This document shows, piece by piece, positions 52,858 through 64,000 of a stretch of DNA of 64,000 nucleotides (positions within the stretch are counted from its first letter, which is position 1; every line of letters begins with the position of its first letter). The translations under genes were made by a program, and so were the position numbers. The notes below the pieces were generated by a model that did not search any database, was not told where the DNA came from, and was given only the letters and a program-made list of their open reading frames with translations. Origin of the DNA: Candidatus Poribacteria bacterium (GTDB lineage: Bacteria > Poribacteria > WGA-4E > UBA9662); assembly GCA_030748495.1 (NCBI GenBank), contig JASMLX010000003.1, positions 37,557 through 101,556 on the forward strand, read 5' to 3'.

Positions 52858-54450
52858 TTAATTTACTAACGAATTGGTAATTGCAGAAATAAATCTCTCA
52901 TGATTTTGATTAAAGTTTTCTCCTGCCCTTGAGCGTGTCATCGTAATTACAAGGTCACTTTTCAGATCAACCCTCAAGGTACAGGATGACGCTGAGCCAT
53001 GTCCAATAGTTTCTGAACTAAGACCCCCTTCGTTAAATTGCGTGAGACCAATTCCCCATGTAATGTCTGTATTTGGACCCAAAAGAGAATCTAATTTTTG
53101 TGGCAACATTTGTTTGAAGTTTTCTTCACCAAAAAAAAGATGGTTGTCGTATTTCCCTCGATTGCAAAGCATTTGCCCTATCAAAGCTAAATCGTAAGCA
53201 TTTGACCAGGTCAGTGCGGATCCATCAATGGACTCAATAGATTGACAACCTAATGGACCAAACAAACATTTTTGATATAAATGGGGTAAAGTTATACCTG
53301 TGATATGTTCAAGAGCCTTAAGTGCAATCCCAATACTCGTTCCGTTATATCGATGTTCTCTCCCAATTTTTAAGTACGGGTACGCTTCACCATAAACCTG
53401 CTCCAGATCATTCCGCGTATCAGTAAAATGTTCATCCATGTCAGCAGTATGAGTAAACAAATGACGAAAAGTAACTGGAGTTGTGATCCCTTTATCAGAA
53501 AACTGAGGTAAAATCCTACTAATAGGATTATCTAATCTGACTAATCCTTGTTCCACAAACATCATGAATAGTATACCTGATATGGCTTTAGTTATAGAAT
53601 ACACTAGATGTTTAGAGTCTGGAGTTACAGGTTCACCATTTCTCTGACCATATCCTTTGTTGAAAAATACTATTCCTTTTCTGGCGATACAAGCATTAAA
53701 TGGTTCTGAAGATTCTTTTAACCAAGCATTCAGAATCTCATCAATCTTATTTGTAGTTCCTGGCCCTATTCCTGCCTGATCTTCCGTTCCCTCTATCAGT
53801 ATAGGTGCTGATATACCCTCTTCTAATTTGGGACCAATTAATGCCTTTGGAAATCGATTTTGACTGCCATTTATTTGGCGCTTTAGCTTCAACCACCACT
53901 GTCTGTCCTTGGTGGTTGCGCTCTCTAAATGAGAAAGTGAATTCTGGTCGGGATTCATTTCACTCATTCCCGCCAATAAAATTGCAAATTCATGAGATCG
54001 ATTGGTATCTCGTTCAATAGCTAAGCTAATAAATGTATTTACGCTCTGACTCTGATTGCTCCAAATAGAAGAGTCAACACCTAAATATTCAGGAAAAATG
54101 ACTTGCCCGTCTATAGAGTCATTCATCAACATTGATCTCGGGTTTTCACATTTGAAGAGAGTTTTGTAGCGAATATATTCCACTCCGTCTTGGGCTGTAA
54201 TTTTTACGATAGCTCCATATCGACCTGACTCAACAGCAGTTTCTACTATTTCATAGTTCTTTGAATAGAAGGTGATGTTGATCTTGTAGTCGCCCAGCAA
54301 AGTTTTTGCCTTTTCAGGATTAATAAAATCGCCATTCGGAAACTCGTCATTTTCATGAGGTAAGAAAACACTAGGCTGGAACACAAAGTCCAGATTTAAC
54401 AACTCTCTGAATCTGTCTGAAGGTGTCATAATAATTTGGTCAATCGTCAT
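52858..54450 (-). CDS. serine hydrolase of the beta-lactamase (class C) family
   Basis: A 530-residue protein in two parts. Residues 1 to about 220 are an unrecognised beta-rich domain. Residues about 235-530 are a beta-lactamase/esterase-fold domain: catalytic S-I-T-K (Ser285, Lys288), H-R-Y-N-G at the Y-x-N position (Tyr368, with Gly where Asn is usual), and G-H-G-S-A-S replacing the K-T-G box. It is more likely an esterase or peptidase than an antibiotic-hydrolysing enzyme. No signal peptide, so it is cytoplasmic. AT-rich, unlike the ceramidase-like gene next to it. Confidence 0.8.
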   Translation of the reverse strand: MTIDQIIMTPSDRFRELLNLDFVFQPSVFLPHENDEFPNGDFINPEKAKTLLGDYKINITFYSKNYEIVETAVESGRYGAIVKITAQDGVEYIRYKTLFKCENPRSMLMNDSIDGQVIFPEYLGVDSSIWSNQSQSVNTFISLAIERDTNRSHEFAILLAGMSEMNPDQNSLSHLESATTKDRQWWLKLKRQINGSQNRFPKALIGPKLEEGISAPILIEGTEDQAGIGPGTTNKIDEILNAWLKESSEPFNACIARKGIVFFNKGYGQRNGEPVTPDSKHLVYSITKAISGILFMMFVEQGLVRLDNPISRILPQFSDKGITTPVTFRHLFTHTADMDEHFTDTRNDLEQVYGEAYPYLKIGREHRYNGTSIGIALKALEHITGITLPHLYQKCLFGPLGCQSIESIDGSALTWSNAYDLALIGQMLCNRGKYDNHLFFGEENFKQMLPQKLDSLLGPNTDITWGIGLTQFNEGGLSSETIGHGSASSCTLRVDLKSDLVITMTRSRAGENFNQNHERFISAITNSLVN

Positions 54451-54548
54451 TTCAATCTCACTTAGCCATTCTATATTGGATAATATATTACTAACTTTCA
54501 GGGAAGTAAAGCTAGATTATAATAATTCAATCTACTATAATCCAGCGC

Positions 54549-55280
54549 ATGAAATGCAAACCAGAAAACGATGAGTATGATCACCAGTCCCTTCAGCTTA
54601 TGCGCATGCAGGCAATCAAGGCTATACAGGGCGGTCAGAGTGCAACCGAGGTAGCCAAAGCCGATGGTATTAACCGCCAGGCCATCTACTGCTGGGTGGT
54701 CAACTATCTCTGCGGCGGACAGAAGGCGCTATTGGTCCAAAACCCATCCCTGGCCGCCCTCAAAACTATCCGATCAACAGATGAGGTGAATTGTGGAGGC
54801 TGTCGGCAACGATACCCCCAGCAAGATGAATTCGAATCTGCTCTTTGGACCTGAAAGATCATCCGCACACGGATCCAAAAGCAGTTCGAGATCAAACTTT
54901 CCATCAACACCCTAAGTAGAGTCGTGAAGTTCCTCGGCTGGACCGCCAAAAACCACTCTATTAAGCCTGGCCGCAGGATGAAAAACTGGTGCCTCAATGG
55001 AAAGAGGATATCTATCCAGAAATTAAGAGAGGGGCTAAAAAGGCAACTGCAACGATCTACTTGGCAGATGAGTCGGGAATAGGCTCAGACGACCATACAG
55101 GCCAGATCTGGACAGCAAAGGGAGATTGGGAGAAAGACTGTAAATTCACTGGCAGAGAAGAGAAGTCATGCTCTTGGTGGGCGGCAGAGATGGCAGAAAA
55201 CCCCAAGACGGATCCAATCCTTCTTTGATCAGCCGGCGTGTCAATATGCCAGAATCCAGCATTACTTTAGTGAGAGTTAG
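54549..55280 (+). pseudogene. IS630-family transposase relic
   Basis: The first 101 codons encode the double helix-turn-helix typical of IS630 (A-I-K-A-I-Q-G-G-Q-S-A-T-E-V-A-K, then R-Q-A-I-Y-C-W-V, G-G-Q-K-A-L-L). After a TGA at 54852-54854 the sequence continues as K-I-I-R-T-R-I-Q-K-Q-F-E-I-K-L-S. It then shows further shifted pieces including A-D-E-S-G-I-G-S-D (the catalytic D-E region) and F-F-D-Q-P-A-C-Q-Y to a stop at 55280. Multiple lesions. Confidence 0.65.
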
Positions 55281-55432
55281 TAACTGTGGATGACTGAAAA
55301 TCAAAGATACTTGAATTCAAGGCTAAAGTCTTTACCAAATCTCGAATCAGACCAAGGAGTTCAATCATCGCATCTTGAACCAGTAGTGACGCTTTTTTAT
55401 CAGAAAGAGGTGTAGCTAAGCCTATCCTGGAT

Positions 55433-56204
55433 TCAAGCAGTAGGTGCAACATTTAGGGTTAGAACAGAATTGATGTTCAAGAATACCTCCGCAGGTGTTT
55501 CGGACTCCAGAGTTTTCCCCGGATGGTTGTTCAATCTACTCATAGCATCTTCAATCTCTTCTGTGGTGACTGAGGACAGGTCACCAGATTTTGGAAACTA
55601 CGGTCTGATCATTCCAGTTGTCTTTTCATTCCAGCCTCTCTGCTGGCAAGCATCGGCCTCGAGTGTTTTGGCCAACGCCTGGTGTTGAGCAAATTCTGTT
55701 CCATGATCCAAAGTAACGATCTAGACACGATCCTTATGGGTTGTCTCACCCTCCCAACCACCAATTATCGGCCTCATCTCCACAACAGATGATCGCTCCT
55801 CGACGAAAATAGGGGCCGTAAACTGTCTAAGGCGGTCATCGCTCCCGTCTTGGCTTCTGACACCTGAGGTGAAGGTTACGCCCGGATTGCTAGTCCTGAC
55901 AGAGATGCCGATAAATCCACTCATAACTGGTCTGTTCTGGAGACCAGTCCTTCTCCATCCGCGCATCTACCAATCCCCAGTTAGGTTCCTTAATTCTGGG
56001 GGTTACCTGGTCTGAAGGCCTGGTTATCGCCGTTTCATCTGCCTGTTTGGGTCGCTATCCACCTTCTCCCTGCTTAAACTCTCTGTGGATAGTGGATTTG
56101 TGAACAGCAACCGCTTTTGCTATTGTCGTTTGGCCTGGACCTGTTTTCTTTAAGGTGTAAATATGGTATCTTTATTGTTGGCTAAGTGATGCCGAGTCTC
56201 TCAT
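55433..56204 (-). pseudogene. IS30-family transposase relic
   Basis: On the minus strand an IS30 transposase is traceable end to end. The helix-turn-helix is I-A-K-A-V-A-V-H-K-S-T-I-H-R-E-F, followed by D-W-S-P-E-Q-T-S-Y-E-W-I-Y-R-H-L. A GD-W-E-like DDE trace (D-N-W-W-L-G) lies near 55760, and the final R-L-N-N-H-P-G-K-T-L-E-S-E-T-P-A-E-V matches the L-N-x-R-P-R-K-x-L-x-x-x-T-P-x-E-x end of the family. Stops and frameshifts occur throughout. Confidence 0.65.
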
Positions 56205-56384
56205 CAGCGCTTCTTTGGCTCGACGGTTTAAAAAGCCTTGATGCGACCACCGCTTGTCTCTTAAATGCGTATCCGCTGTTGCACTTATGAGTTGAATTCA
56301 GAATATATAAACTGGGAAAATCCAGACATTTAAGTCAATACCGCCGATCGTTTAGGCTGCATGGGAGCCTTCTACAGAGAGACA

Positions 56385-57719
56385 ATGAAGAACATTACGG
56401 AGTCTGCTAGAAAAACACCAATCATTCAAGAGGTCGATCTCTTTGTCGTCGGCGGGAGTTGTACAGGTGTCTTCGCGGCTGGGCTTAAGTGTTGCCATTG
56501 TTGAGAAGCACAACTGCTTCGGCGGCGTGGCGACGGCCGGCAACGTCAATGTCTGGCATAGCCTGCACGACACCATTGGTGAGCGCCAGGTCATCGGTGG
56601 GCTCACGCAGGAAGTACTCGACCGCCTCTCCGTGCGAGATGCTGTGCTTACATCGCCAAACCCTTCAGTTGTCTACCGACCGGATCAATACGGAAGAACT
56701 GAAGATCGAACTCGATGATCTCGTTCGTCGTTGGTCATGGTATTATCCCTTACCTTCACACGTTCTACGCTGCCCCCATTGTTGAACATGGCAAACTAAC
56801 GGCGATTATCATCGAATACAAGAACGGCCGGGGAGCGATCCGTGGGCGGCAGTTCATCGATGCGACAGGTGATGCCGACCTTGCCCTTCACCTCCAACTG
56901 CCGTCCTTCGAGCCGGAAACGCTTCAGCCGCCCACCACGTGCGCCAAGATCCAGGGACTCAACTCGCTCGGAAACTTCAATTGGCAACAGGCCATTCGCG
57001 AACACGGAGTAGAGTTCGGTCTGGATCCGGATTGGGGATGGGGTGGACCCATTCCCCGCCTGCCAGATGTAGAACTGCGCGTCGATACGCATGTGTTCGA
57101 CTGCGATACCTCTGGGAGTCAACTCTCCCGTGCCGAAATCGAGGGACGCTGCCAGGTGCGAGCGATCATGGACCTGATTCGGAAGTACGGCCCTGCCGAT
57201 GCCAACATGACCTTGGTGGACCTGGCCGCTACCATCGGTGCCCGGGAAACAAAGCGTATCGTCGCTAGCTACCGACTGAGTGAGGAAGACGTACTCCACG
57301 GGCATTGGTTCGAGGACGCCATTGCGAATGGCTCATACCGCGTGAACATTCACCACGCCAATGGGCCGGGCATTACCTTCCGCTACCTCGACGGAGCGGA
57401 AGTGGTTATCCCTGAACGAGGAGTGGAGCCCGTCAAGAAACGCTGGCGTGACCCTGTTGACACGAATCCCACCTTCTACCAGATTCCACGGCGTTACCTG
57501 TTGCAGGATCGTATCCCCAATCTCGTTCTTGCAGGCCGTATGCTGGATGCCGACAAAACGGCCTTCAGCGCTGCACGCGTCATGGTCAACATGAACCAGA
57601 CCGGAGAAGCTGCTGGTGTTGCCTGTGCCCTGGCAATCAACGAAGGCATTCCCATTCAGAGCGCAGATCCAGCGGCGATCCGTAAGGCCTTAGCTGAAGG
57701 AGGATCAATTATTGTATAG
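56385..57719 (+). pseudogene. FAD-dependent oxidoreductase (FAD_oxidored family), frameshifted
   Basis: The start ATG leads to a dinucleotide-binding motif V-D-L-F-V-V-G-G-S-C-T-G-V. Frameshifts near 56475, 56675 and 56725 then move the frame, and the protein continues as S-V-A-I-V-E-K-H-N-C-F-G-G, then I-N-T-E-E-L-K-I-E-L. The last 330 codons are intact: I-D-A-T-G-D-A-D-L-A (FAD contact) to A-G-R-M-L-D-A-D and an S-A-A-R-V-M-V-N-M-N-Q-T-G-E-A-A-G-V-A helix at the C-terminus. Such proteins oxidise small substrates and often accompany sugar-catabolic genes. GC-rich. Confidence 0.72.
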
Positions 57720-57828
57720 GAATCGCTGAACAAGCTGGATGCAGGCGGTGGCTGACAGCCGTGCGTGTATCCATGGCGTCCGGCTACCGGAATCCACTTG
57801 CGCCACAACATACATTCAGGAGAACAAC

Positions 57829-59322
57829 ATGACTTTCAAGGATAGCTTTGTCACTTACGAAGATTTCGGCGCGATCGGCGACGGTGTGACCGATGATCTA
57901 CCGGCCGTCTGCGCAGCACATGAGTATGCCAACGGGCACGAGTTGCGCGTCAGGACGAAGCCCGACGCGACCTATCATCTCGGCCGTCGAGCACTTACCG
58001 CCATCATCGCCACCGACACCGACTGGAACACGTCGCGCTTTACTATTGACGACACACAAGTTGAGGACCATAAAACGCCGTTATTCGAAGTGCGCTCGCT
58101 GTTGGCACCTGAGGAATTGCAGATCGAGCGGCTCACACGAGACCAGAAGCAGGTGACTGCGCGACCCGAACGCGACTGTCACGTCCTGGTGGAGAACGAC
58201 AACAAAAGTCGCTACATCCGGCGGGGTCTCAACCAGAATCAGGGCGCGCCTCAGCACGACTGCTTCATCCTGCGCCGGGACGGAGCGGTGGAGGGTGCCA
58301 TCGACTGGAACTACGATAGCGTCACTCGCATCGAGGCTCGTCCGATTGACGAAAAGCCGCTTGTCTTGCGCGACGGTGTCTTCACCACCTTCGCCAACCG
58401 GATGAAGCAAGAGGTCGGCTACAACTACTGGTCTAGGAACATCGTGATTACCCGTTCGAACACGGAGGTTGCTGGCTTGACCCACTACGTCGTCGGGGAG
58501 ACCGGCGTAGGGTACCCCTACGCCGGCTTCATCAGCGTTCGCCAATGCGCCAACATTACATTGCGCGACTGCTTCGCCACTGGGCACAAAATCTATTCGA
58601 CCATCGGATCAGCGGGACAGCCGGTCAACATGGGTTCGTACGACTATAACGCAAACAATGTGGTGAATTTCCGCATGATCAACTGCCGGATGAACCACAT
58701 CTGCGACCGCACGCGCTGGGGCGTGATCGGCTCGAACTTCTGCAAGAATATCCTGCTCGAGGACTGTACTCTCTCCAGGATGGATACACATATGGGGGTT
58801 AGCGGCACCTACACGATCCGTCGTTGCAATCTGGGTCATATGGGACTCAACGCCATCGGTCGAGGTCTGCTTACAGTCGAGGGTTCCACCTTATACGGCA
58901 ACGCTCTGGTCAATTTCCGCAGCGACTATGGCAGTACCTGGGAGGGTGACCTGATCATCCGCAACTGTCGCTGGATTCCGGCCTGCGGGGATACGACCTG
59001 GCCACATATGATCGGAGTGTGGAATGACGGCAGGCACGATTTCGGCTACCCCTGCTTTATGCCACGGGAAATAAGCATTGACGGCTTATTCGTCGATGAC
59101 AAGAATCATCCCGAAGGTTACCAGGGTATGTATCTCTTCACCGATCCGGACAACACCCACACCAGCAATGAAGCTATCACGCCAGCGGCGGAACAGTCTT
59201 TTCCGTACGCGAAGTGCCAGAAAGTGCAGGTTCGAGGACTGTCAACAGCCAGCGGGAAGAGACCGTTGGTCTCACCGAATGCTGAGATTCAGCAAAGTAC
59301 AATCGTGGTTGAGGAGACATGA
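57829..59322 (+). CDS. right-handed beta-helix protein (pectate lyase/GH28-like superfamily)
   Basis: A 497-residue protein started at ATG 57829 behind CAGGAGA; the frame is open 30 codons upstream without a better site. The N-terminal signature D-F-G-A-I-G-D-G-V-T-D-D (about 13-24) is the hallmark of the pectate-lyase-superfamily fold. The body is built of short repeating strands (I-T-L-R-D-C, N-I-L-L-E-D-C, I-I-R-N-C-R) typical of parallel beta-helices. No signal peptide. Probable action on polysaccharide, with no assigned specificity. It follows the broken FAD oxidoreductase by 109 bases and shares its high GC, so both likely arrived together. Confidence 0.75.
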   Translation: MTFKDSFVTYEDFGAIGDGVTDDLPAVCAAHEYANGHELRVRTKPDATYHLGRRALTAIIATDTDWNTSRFTIDDTQVEDHKTPLFEVRSLLAPEELQIERLTRDQKQVTARPERDCHVLVENDNKSRYIRRGLNQNQGAPQHDCFILRRDGAVEGAIDWNYDSVTRIEARPIDEKPLVLRDGVFTTFANRMKQEVGYNYWSRNIVITRSNTEVAGLTHYVVGETGVGYPYAGFISVRQCANITLRDCFATGHKIYSTIGSAGQPVNMGSYDYNANNVVNFRMINCRMNHICDRTRWGVIGSNFCKNILLEDCTLSRMDTHMGVSGTYTIRRCNLGHMGLNAIGRGLLTVEGSTLYGNALVNFRSDYGSTWEGDLIIRNCRWIPACGDTTWPHMIGVWNDGRHDFGYPCFMPREISIDGLFVDDKNHPEGYQGMYLFTDPDNTHTSNEAITPAAEQSFPYAKCQKVQVRGLSTASGKRPLVSPNAEIQQSTIVVEET

Positions 59323-59656
59323 TCATTACGCCCACAACGACAATGCGTCAAAGGCATAAAACAATGACGCTGAACCGTTTCGGGTGACACCTGATAGTAT
59401 CCCGGACCTGCATTGTTAGACGTAAACAACGAACTGGAGAAAACCGTGGGAATATCATTCTTGAGTCAAGACTAGTTGGCATAGTATGAAAGCGGTAAGT
59501 TCTATCACAACAATGAGAAACAGGTATGTTTAACATTATCGAATTTCTGAGAAGAAATTTAGACCGTTGGTTCAACTGTTTTCCTTGGATCCGGATGCGG
59601 TCCAAATCAGTCAACTTTCGCCTCTCAACCGGAATCTCGCAGCTATACGCACTCGC

Positions 59657-60668
59657 ATGGCCGAGTTCTGGATAACCTTCAACTGTATCATAAAATGAAG
59701 CTACAACTTAGCCAATGGTTGCTGCTAGAAGGTAGCACCCGGATTCGAAATATGGCCATATTCTTGACCGGTCTCTATTTAAGTGGTAAATCCCATCTGT
59801 CCAAGATCGTTCCTACTTGGCCGCTGTAGGGAAAATTACCCCGTCTAACCAACCGTTGTGGTGATTTTTGAACCATCCTAAGCCAGAGGCCGGAAGTTGG
59901 TAGGCACCGCTAGCGGAGGAGATTGTCAAACGGATACGGCTGCTGTTGCCCTGGTAATCGACAGCCGCAAAGTCGGTTTTAACCACCACCTGTTGTCGGT
60001 TGGGATGACTTTCAAAAAATGCACTCGGCCACTGGCTTGGTCGGTATACCAAGGTAGGAAAGGACAGGGCAGAGTAGAAGAACAATTGGTTTTCTTCAAG
60101 CAAGTGGCCAACATGATGCCGTCAGCAACTGAGATCTGGCTGGTTGGAGATACCGAATTCCAATCGGTGTGCCTGTTGGGCTGGTTTGGGCCTCGAAATT
60201 GGCCTTTCGCTATCCGTCAGCAGGGCAAAAATAAGGTCTGCTGGGCGGGGTAGCCCTGGCTTAAAATCAATGTTTTAGCCCTTGAGCTAGGCCAACAGCG
60301 GGTCATAGGTTGGTGGGCTTGGCAGAGAAGTATAACCGTAGTTGGTACTGGCTATTGCTGCATTGGGAAGTGGGTCAAGACCAGCCCTGGTATCTAGTTT
60401 CCGACCAGCCAGGCCAAGCCGATCTACTGAAAATCTATGGTCGGCGCATGTGGGTGGAAGAGATGTACAGCGATATGAGAGGGCACGGGTTTGACCTGGA
60501 AGTCAGCCAATTGAAGCCGGCAGACCATATTGGGCCTTTGTTTCTGGATTTCGGTATTGTTTTGTCTGGTTAATCACTCTGGGAAACTGGGTGGCTAAGC
60601 GCGGCTATCGCCATCTGGTGGACCAATTCGTTGCCTGTGGATCCCTGTTTCCTGAGCCGTGGCAATGA
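59657..60668 (+). pseudogene. IS4-type transposase relic
   Basis: Plus-strand fragments: L-D-N-L-Q-L-Y-H-K-M-K-L then F-L-T-G-L-Y-L-S-G-K (N-terminus), several short shifted middle pieces, and a long C-terminal block W-Y-L-V-S-D, K-I-Y-G-R-R-M-W-V-E-E-M-Y-S-D-M-R-G-H-G-F-D-L. The last contains the Y-x-x-R-x-x-x-E-x-x-x-x-D-x-K-like catalytic-glutamate region, followed by G-Y-R-H-L-V-D and a stop at 60666-60668. Many stops interrupt it. Confidence 0.6.
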
Positions 60669-60923
60669 CGGGTAAACGCCTGAAAAACCAGGGCCAAAGA
60701 TTGGACCATTCTTGGCGGCTAAAATGCAGGGGGAATTTACCAGGTTTCCATTCGTAACGACAATAGCGGCAACGTTTCTTTTCTCTTCGGACAGAGTCAA
60801 GCTTTTGACAACCGCAACCTGAACACTTTAATTGCTTTTTCAGATGTGTAATTTACCAACATTGGTGGCTAAACTGCGACTTTCCCCTCCAAGAATTTGT
60901 TGGTTCATATATGTAGGTCGAGC

Positions 60924-61332
60924 GTGAAGATTACCACGAAGTCCAAAATGACAATAGTTCCCAAAGATCCAGATAGAGAACATCGAATCCACTATGAAGC
61001 GGTTGCTGATGCCTATAACGAAGAAGAACGGGCAATGGGATGGTATTACTATCTCCAAGATAGCCTTCTTTTCCCATTTAAAGCTAAGTGCATTTCAAGA
61101 CGACAAATTTCCCCTCTATCAAGTGGGAGAAATCGTGGAAGTTCAAGGGATGGCTTTAGAAGATGAGTGTATGAGAGAAGTCTTTGTTGAAATAACCTGG
61201 TAAGGAGAAGAGTTAGCAGTACCGTTATCTCAATTGATTGATGTTGAAGAGACTAAAGAAGCTATTGGAGATTGGCATTATTGGACTGCTAGAGGATCAA
61301 TATTGAAAGTTCCAGAAGCCCCTCAACCTTAA
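60924..61332 (+). pseudogene. CcbP-like calcium-binding protein, broken
   Basis: The frame starting at GTG 60924 (or ATG 60948) reads D-R-E-H-R-I-H-Y-E-A-V-A-D-A-Y-N-E-E-E-R, then A-M-G-W-Y-Y-Y-L-Q-D, which matches the calcium-binding family that includes cyanobacterial CcbP. A frameshift near 61105 and a TAA at 61201-61203 interrupt it, while the rest of the domain (G-E-I-V-E-V-Q-G-M-A, V-P-L-S-Q-L-I-D-V, A-I-G-D-W-H-Y-W) remains readable to a stop at 61330-61332. About 130 codons originally. Confidence 0.6.
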
Positions 61333-61509
61333 AGAGCAGAGCTTTCGCATCCTCGCAACTCTAAAGAAATAGTATAGGATTGAAGAGATGATTTCTAAAT
61401 GCCGGAGTGGCAGGATTGAGTCGTGGCAACTATTTCTTACTGCTTTGCCCGGACAACCCTCGTCTAAATCTACCCGTAGAAAAAACTGGGAGTGAGTCAG
61501 GAAGTCTAC

Positions 61510-62796
<1,287 letters not shown>

Positions 62797-63189
62797 TTAA
62801 CGCTTGGAGAATTGGAATCGGCCCCGCGCCCCTTTTCGACCGTATTTCTTACGCTCGACCATTCGGGAATCGCGGGTTAAAAATCCAGCTTGCTTGAGCG
62901 GTGGTCTAAGCGATTCATCAACTTTGATCAGTGCACGGGACAAACCGTGCAAAATCGCCCCCGCCTGACCTGAAATCCCGCCCCCTTTGACGCTGACGAT
63001 AACATCGTAATTACCACTTTGCTCGAGGTATTGGATAGGTTGCTTGGCAACCATCACCAAATCGAGGCGATCAAAATACTCATCAATCGCTTTCTTATTG
63101 ACGATGAATTGTCCGGAACCATTGGATAAAACACGTACCCGAGCAACGGAGGTCTTCCGTCGTCCGGTTCCCCGAAACTGCTCTGACAT
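62797..63189 (-). CDS. rpsI: 30S ribosomal protein S9
   Basis: 130 residues, the usual length. [12 protein letters not shown] at the N-terminus and the C-terminal [17 protein letters not shown] tail that reaches the ribosomal P site are both present. It follows rplM on the minus strand with a 71-base gap and precedes purA by 9 bases. Confidence 0.97.
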   Translation of the reverse strand: MSEQFRGTGRRKTSVARVRVLSNGSGQFIVNKKAIDEYFDRLDLVMVAKQPIQYLEQSGNYDVIVSVKGGGISGQAGAILHGLSRALIKVDESLRPPLKQAGFLTRDSRMVERKKYGRKGARGRFQFSKR

Positions 63190-63260
63190 ACTTACTCCTG
63201 GTAGAGTTGGTTAATAGATTTTGCTGAGTTTTTAACGTTCCACTGGCCGTAAAGCCAGCT

Positions 63261-63698
63261 TTAGAGGCTTAAAATTTCGGGCTGTTGGGCCTGGTGTGGA
63301 TGATCCGGTCCGGTGTAGATCTTCAGTCCGCGCAAGAGCTTTCGACCCAATCGATTCTTGGGCAACATCCCTTTGACAGCTTGACGCAAGACCACTTCTG
63401 GCTTCCGTTCCATCTGCTCATTATAAGTTCGGTATTTATCGCCCCCTGGATAGCCACTATGACGAAAATAGAACTTCTGTTCCGCTTTGTTACCTGTTAC
63501 TTGAATATTTTCGGTATTGACAACAGCCACGCGAAAGCCACCATCGGCATGGGGGGTGAAAGTTGGATGATGCTTGCCTCTTAGTAGGTTAGCGATCTGC
63601 GTTGCCAGGCGGCCGAGTATTTTCCCATCGGCATCGACAAGATACCACTTGATTTCTCGCTGGCTTTCTTTCGGAAAGTAGGTCTTGGTCCCAAGCAT
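63261..63698 (-). CDS. rplM: 50S ribosomal protein L13
   Basis: 145 residues when started at the ATG at 63698, which has AGGA 6 bases upstream and gives the usual length; the frame is open 19 codons further but without support. Signatures: W-Y-L-V-D-A-D-G-K-I-L-G-R-L-A-T, then H-S-G-Y-P-G-G and K-G-M-L-P-K-N-R-L-G-R. First gene of the rplM-rpsI-purA operon; its promoter would lie between 63700 and 64000. Confidence 0.96.
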   Translation of the reverse strand: MLGTKTYFPKESQREIKWYLVDADGKILGRLATQIANLLRGKHHPTFTPHADGGFRVAVVNTENIQVTGNKAEQKFYFRHSGYPGGDKYRTYNEQMERKPEVVLRQAVKGMLPKNRLGRKLLRGLKIYTGPDHPHQAQQPEILSL

Positions 63699-64000
63699 AT
63701 TTTTTCCTAATCTGGTAATGTTTTTTAGCCGAACAATAGCCCGAAATAGTACCATCGACCCTTTTTAGCTGTCAAGTGAAGTTTTTGGGCGAGTGCATAA
63801 GAAAAGTACGGATCTAAGGAATTTAAGCAGGAAAAAGCTAAAATTACATAGGATATTTAGGTAGATTAAGCCGCTACTTTTAGCAAGAACCAGTCAAAAA
63901 GAGCCACAAAAAGCATTGGACAAATGAAACAGGCCTCCAAATCGAATACGAGCAAACCAGCTCTAATCATTCGATTACAGGAGCATCATTTATGAGTTGA

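Noticed and set aside
58081..58587. 168-codon minus-strand open frame within the beta-helix gene
   Set aside because: Antisense shadow of a GC-rich gene without independent ribosome site or motif.

Overview
The window is bacterial, with moderate GC and a patchwork of composition. Its gene set is a heme-copper oxidase operon, DUF4838, DUF6785 and DUF6807 proteins, Gfo/Idh/MocA dehydrogenases, ceramidase-like and UroD-like proteins, discoidin and ankyrin-repeat proteins, and many dead transposases. This resembles Candidatus Poribacteria or related sponge- and marine-associated lineages. That is an inference from gene families; no rRNA is present to settle it.

Layout. (1) 1-4060: an aerobic cytochrome c oxidase operon (subunits I, III, two small proteins, II, and a SCO copper chaperone). 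(2) 4231-7105: an aromatic/leucine biosynthesis operon (DAHP synthase, 2-isopropylmalate synthase). It is preceded by an apparently complete transcription attenuator: a sigma70-type promoter, a 20-codon leader peptide rich in Phe and Tyr codons, alternative antiterminator and terminator pairings, and a U-tract. (3) 7130-10897: a minus-strand envelope operon of a small protein, a CsgG-like protein and an LPP20 lipoprotein. (4) 11427-24396: accessory genes (DUF4838, DUF6785, a beta-barrel, a Gfo/Idh dehydrogenase) separated by decayed IS1 and DDE transposases. (5) 24525-33064: small lipoproteins and a 4.3 kb ankyrin-repeat cluster holding two intact and two shattered genes, then a VOC protein and a kinase-fold protein. 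(6) 33444-39983: a GC-richer block with a glycyl radical enzyme, a spore-photoproduct-lyase-like radical SAM protein and a UroD-family protein; this is the strongest candidate for an undescribed metabolic system. (7) 40160-43834: an insertion-sequence graveyard in which one well-bounded 1003-bp IS (18-bp ends, 9-bp target duplication) sits inside an IS1-family relic. (8) 44162-54450: catabolic and hydrolytic genes (DUF6807, Gfo/Idh, M20 peptidase, saccharopine-dehydrogenase-like, ceramidase-like, serine hydrolase). (9) 54549-61332: IS630, IS30 and IS4-type relics around a broken FAD oxidoreductase, an intact beta-helix protein and a broken CcbP-like gene. (10) 61510-63698: the housekeeping operon rplM-rpsI-purA.

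Overall, core metabolic and ribosomal genes are intact, while the accessory DNA between them is heavily eroded by frameshifts, nonsense mutations and dead transposons. The GC-richer cargo genes (DUF6785, glycyl radical cluster, ceramidase-like, FAD oxidoreductase and beta-helix) look horizontally acquired and lie next to transposase relics.
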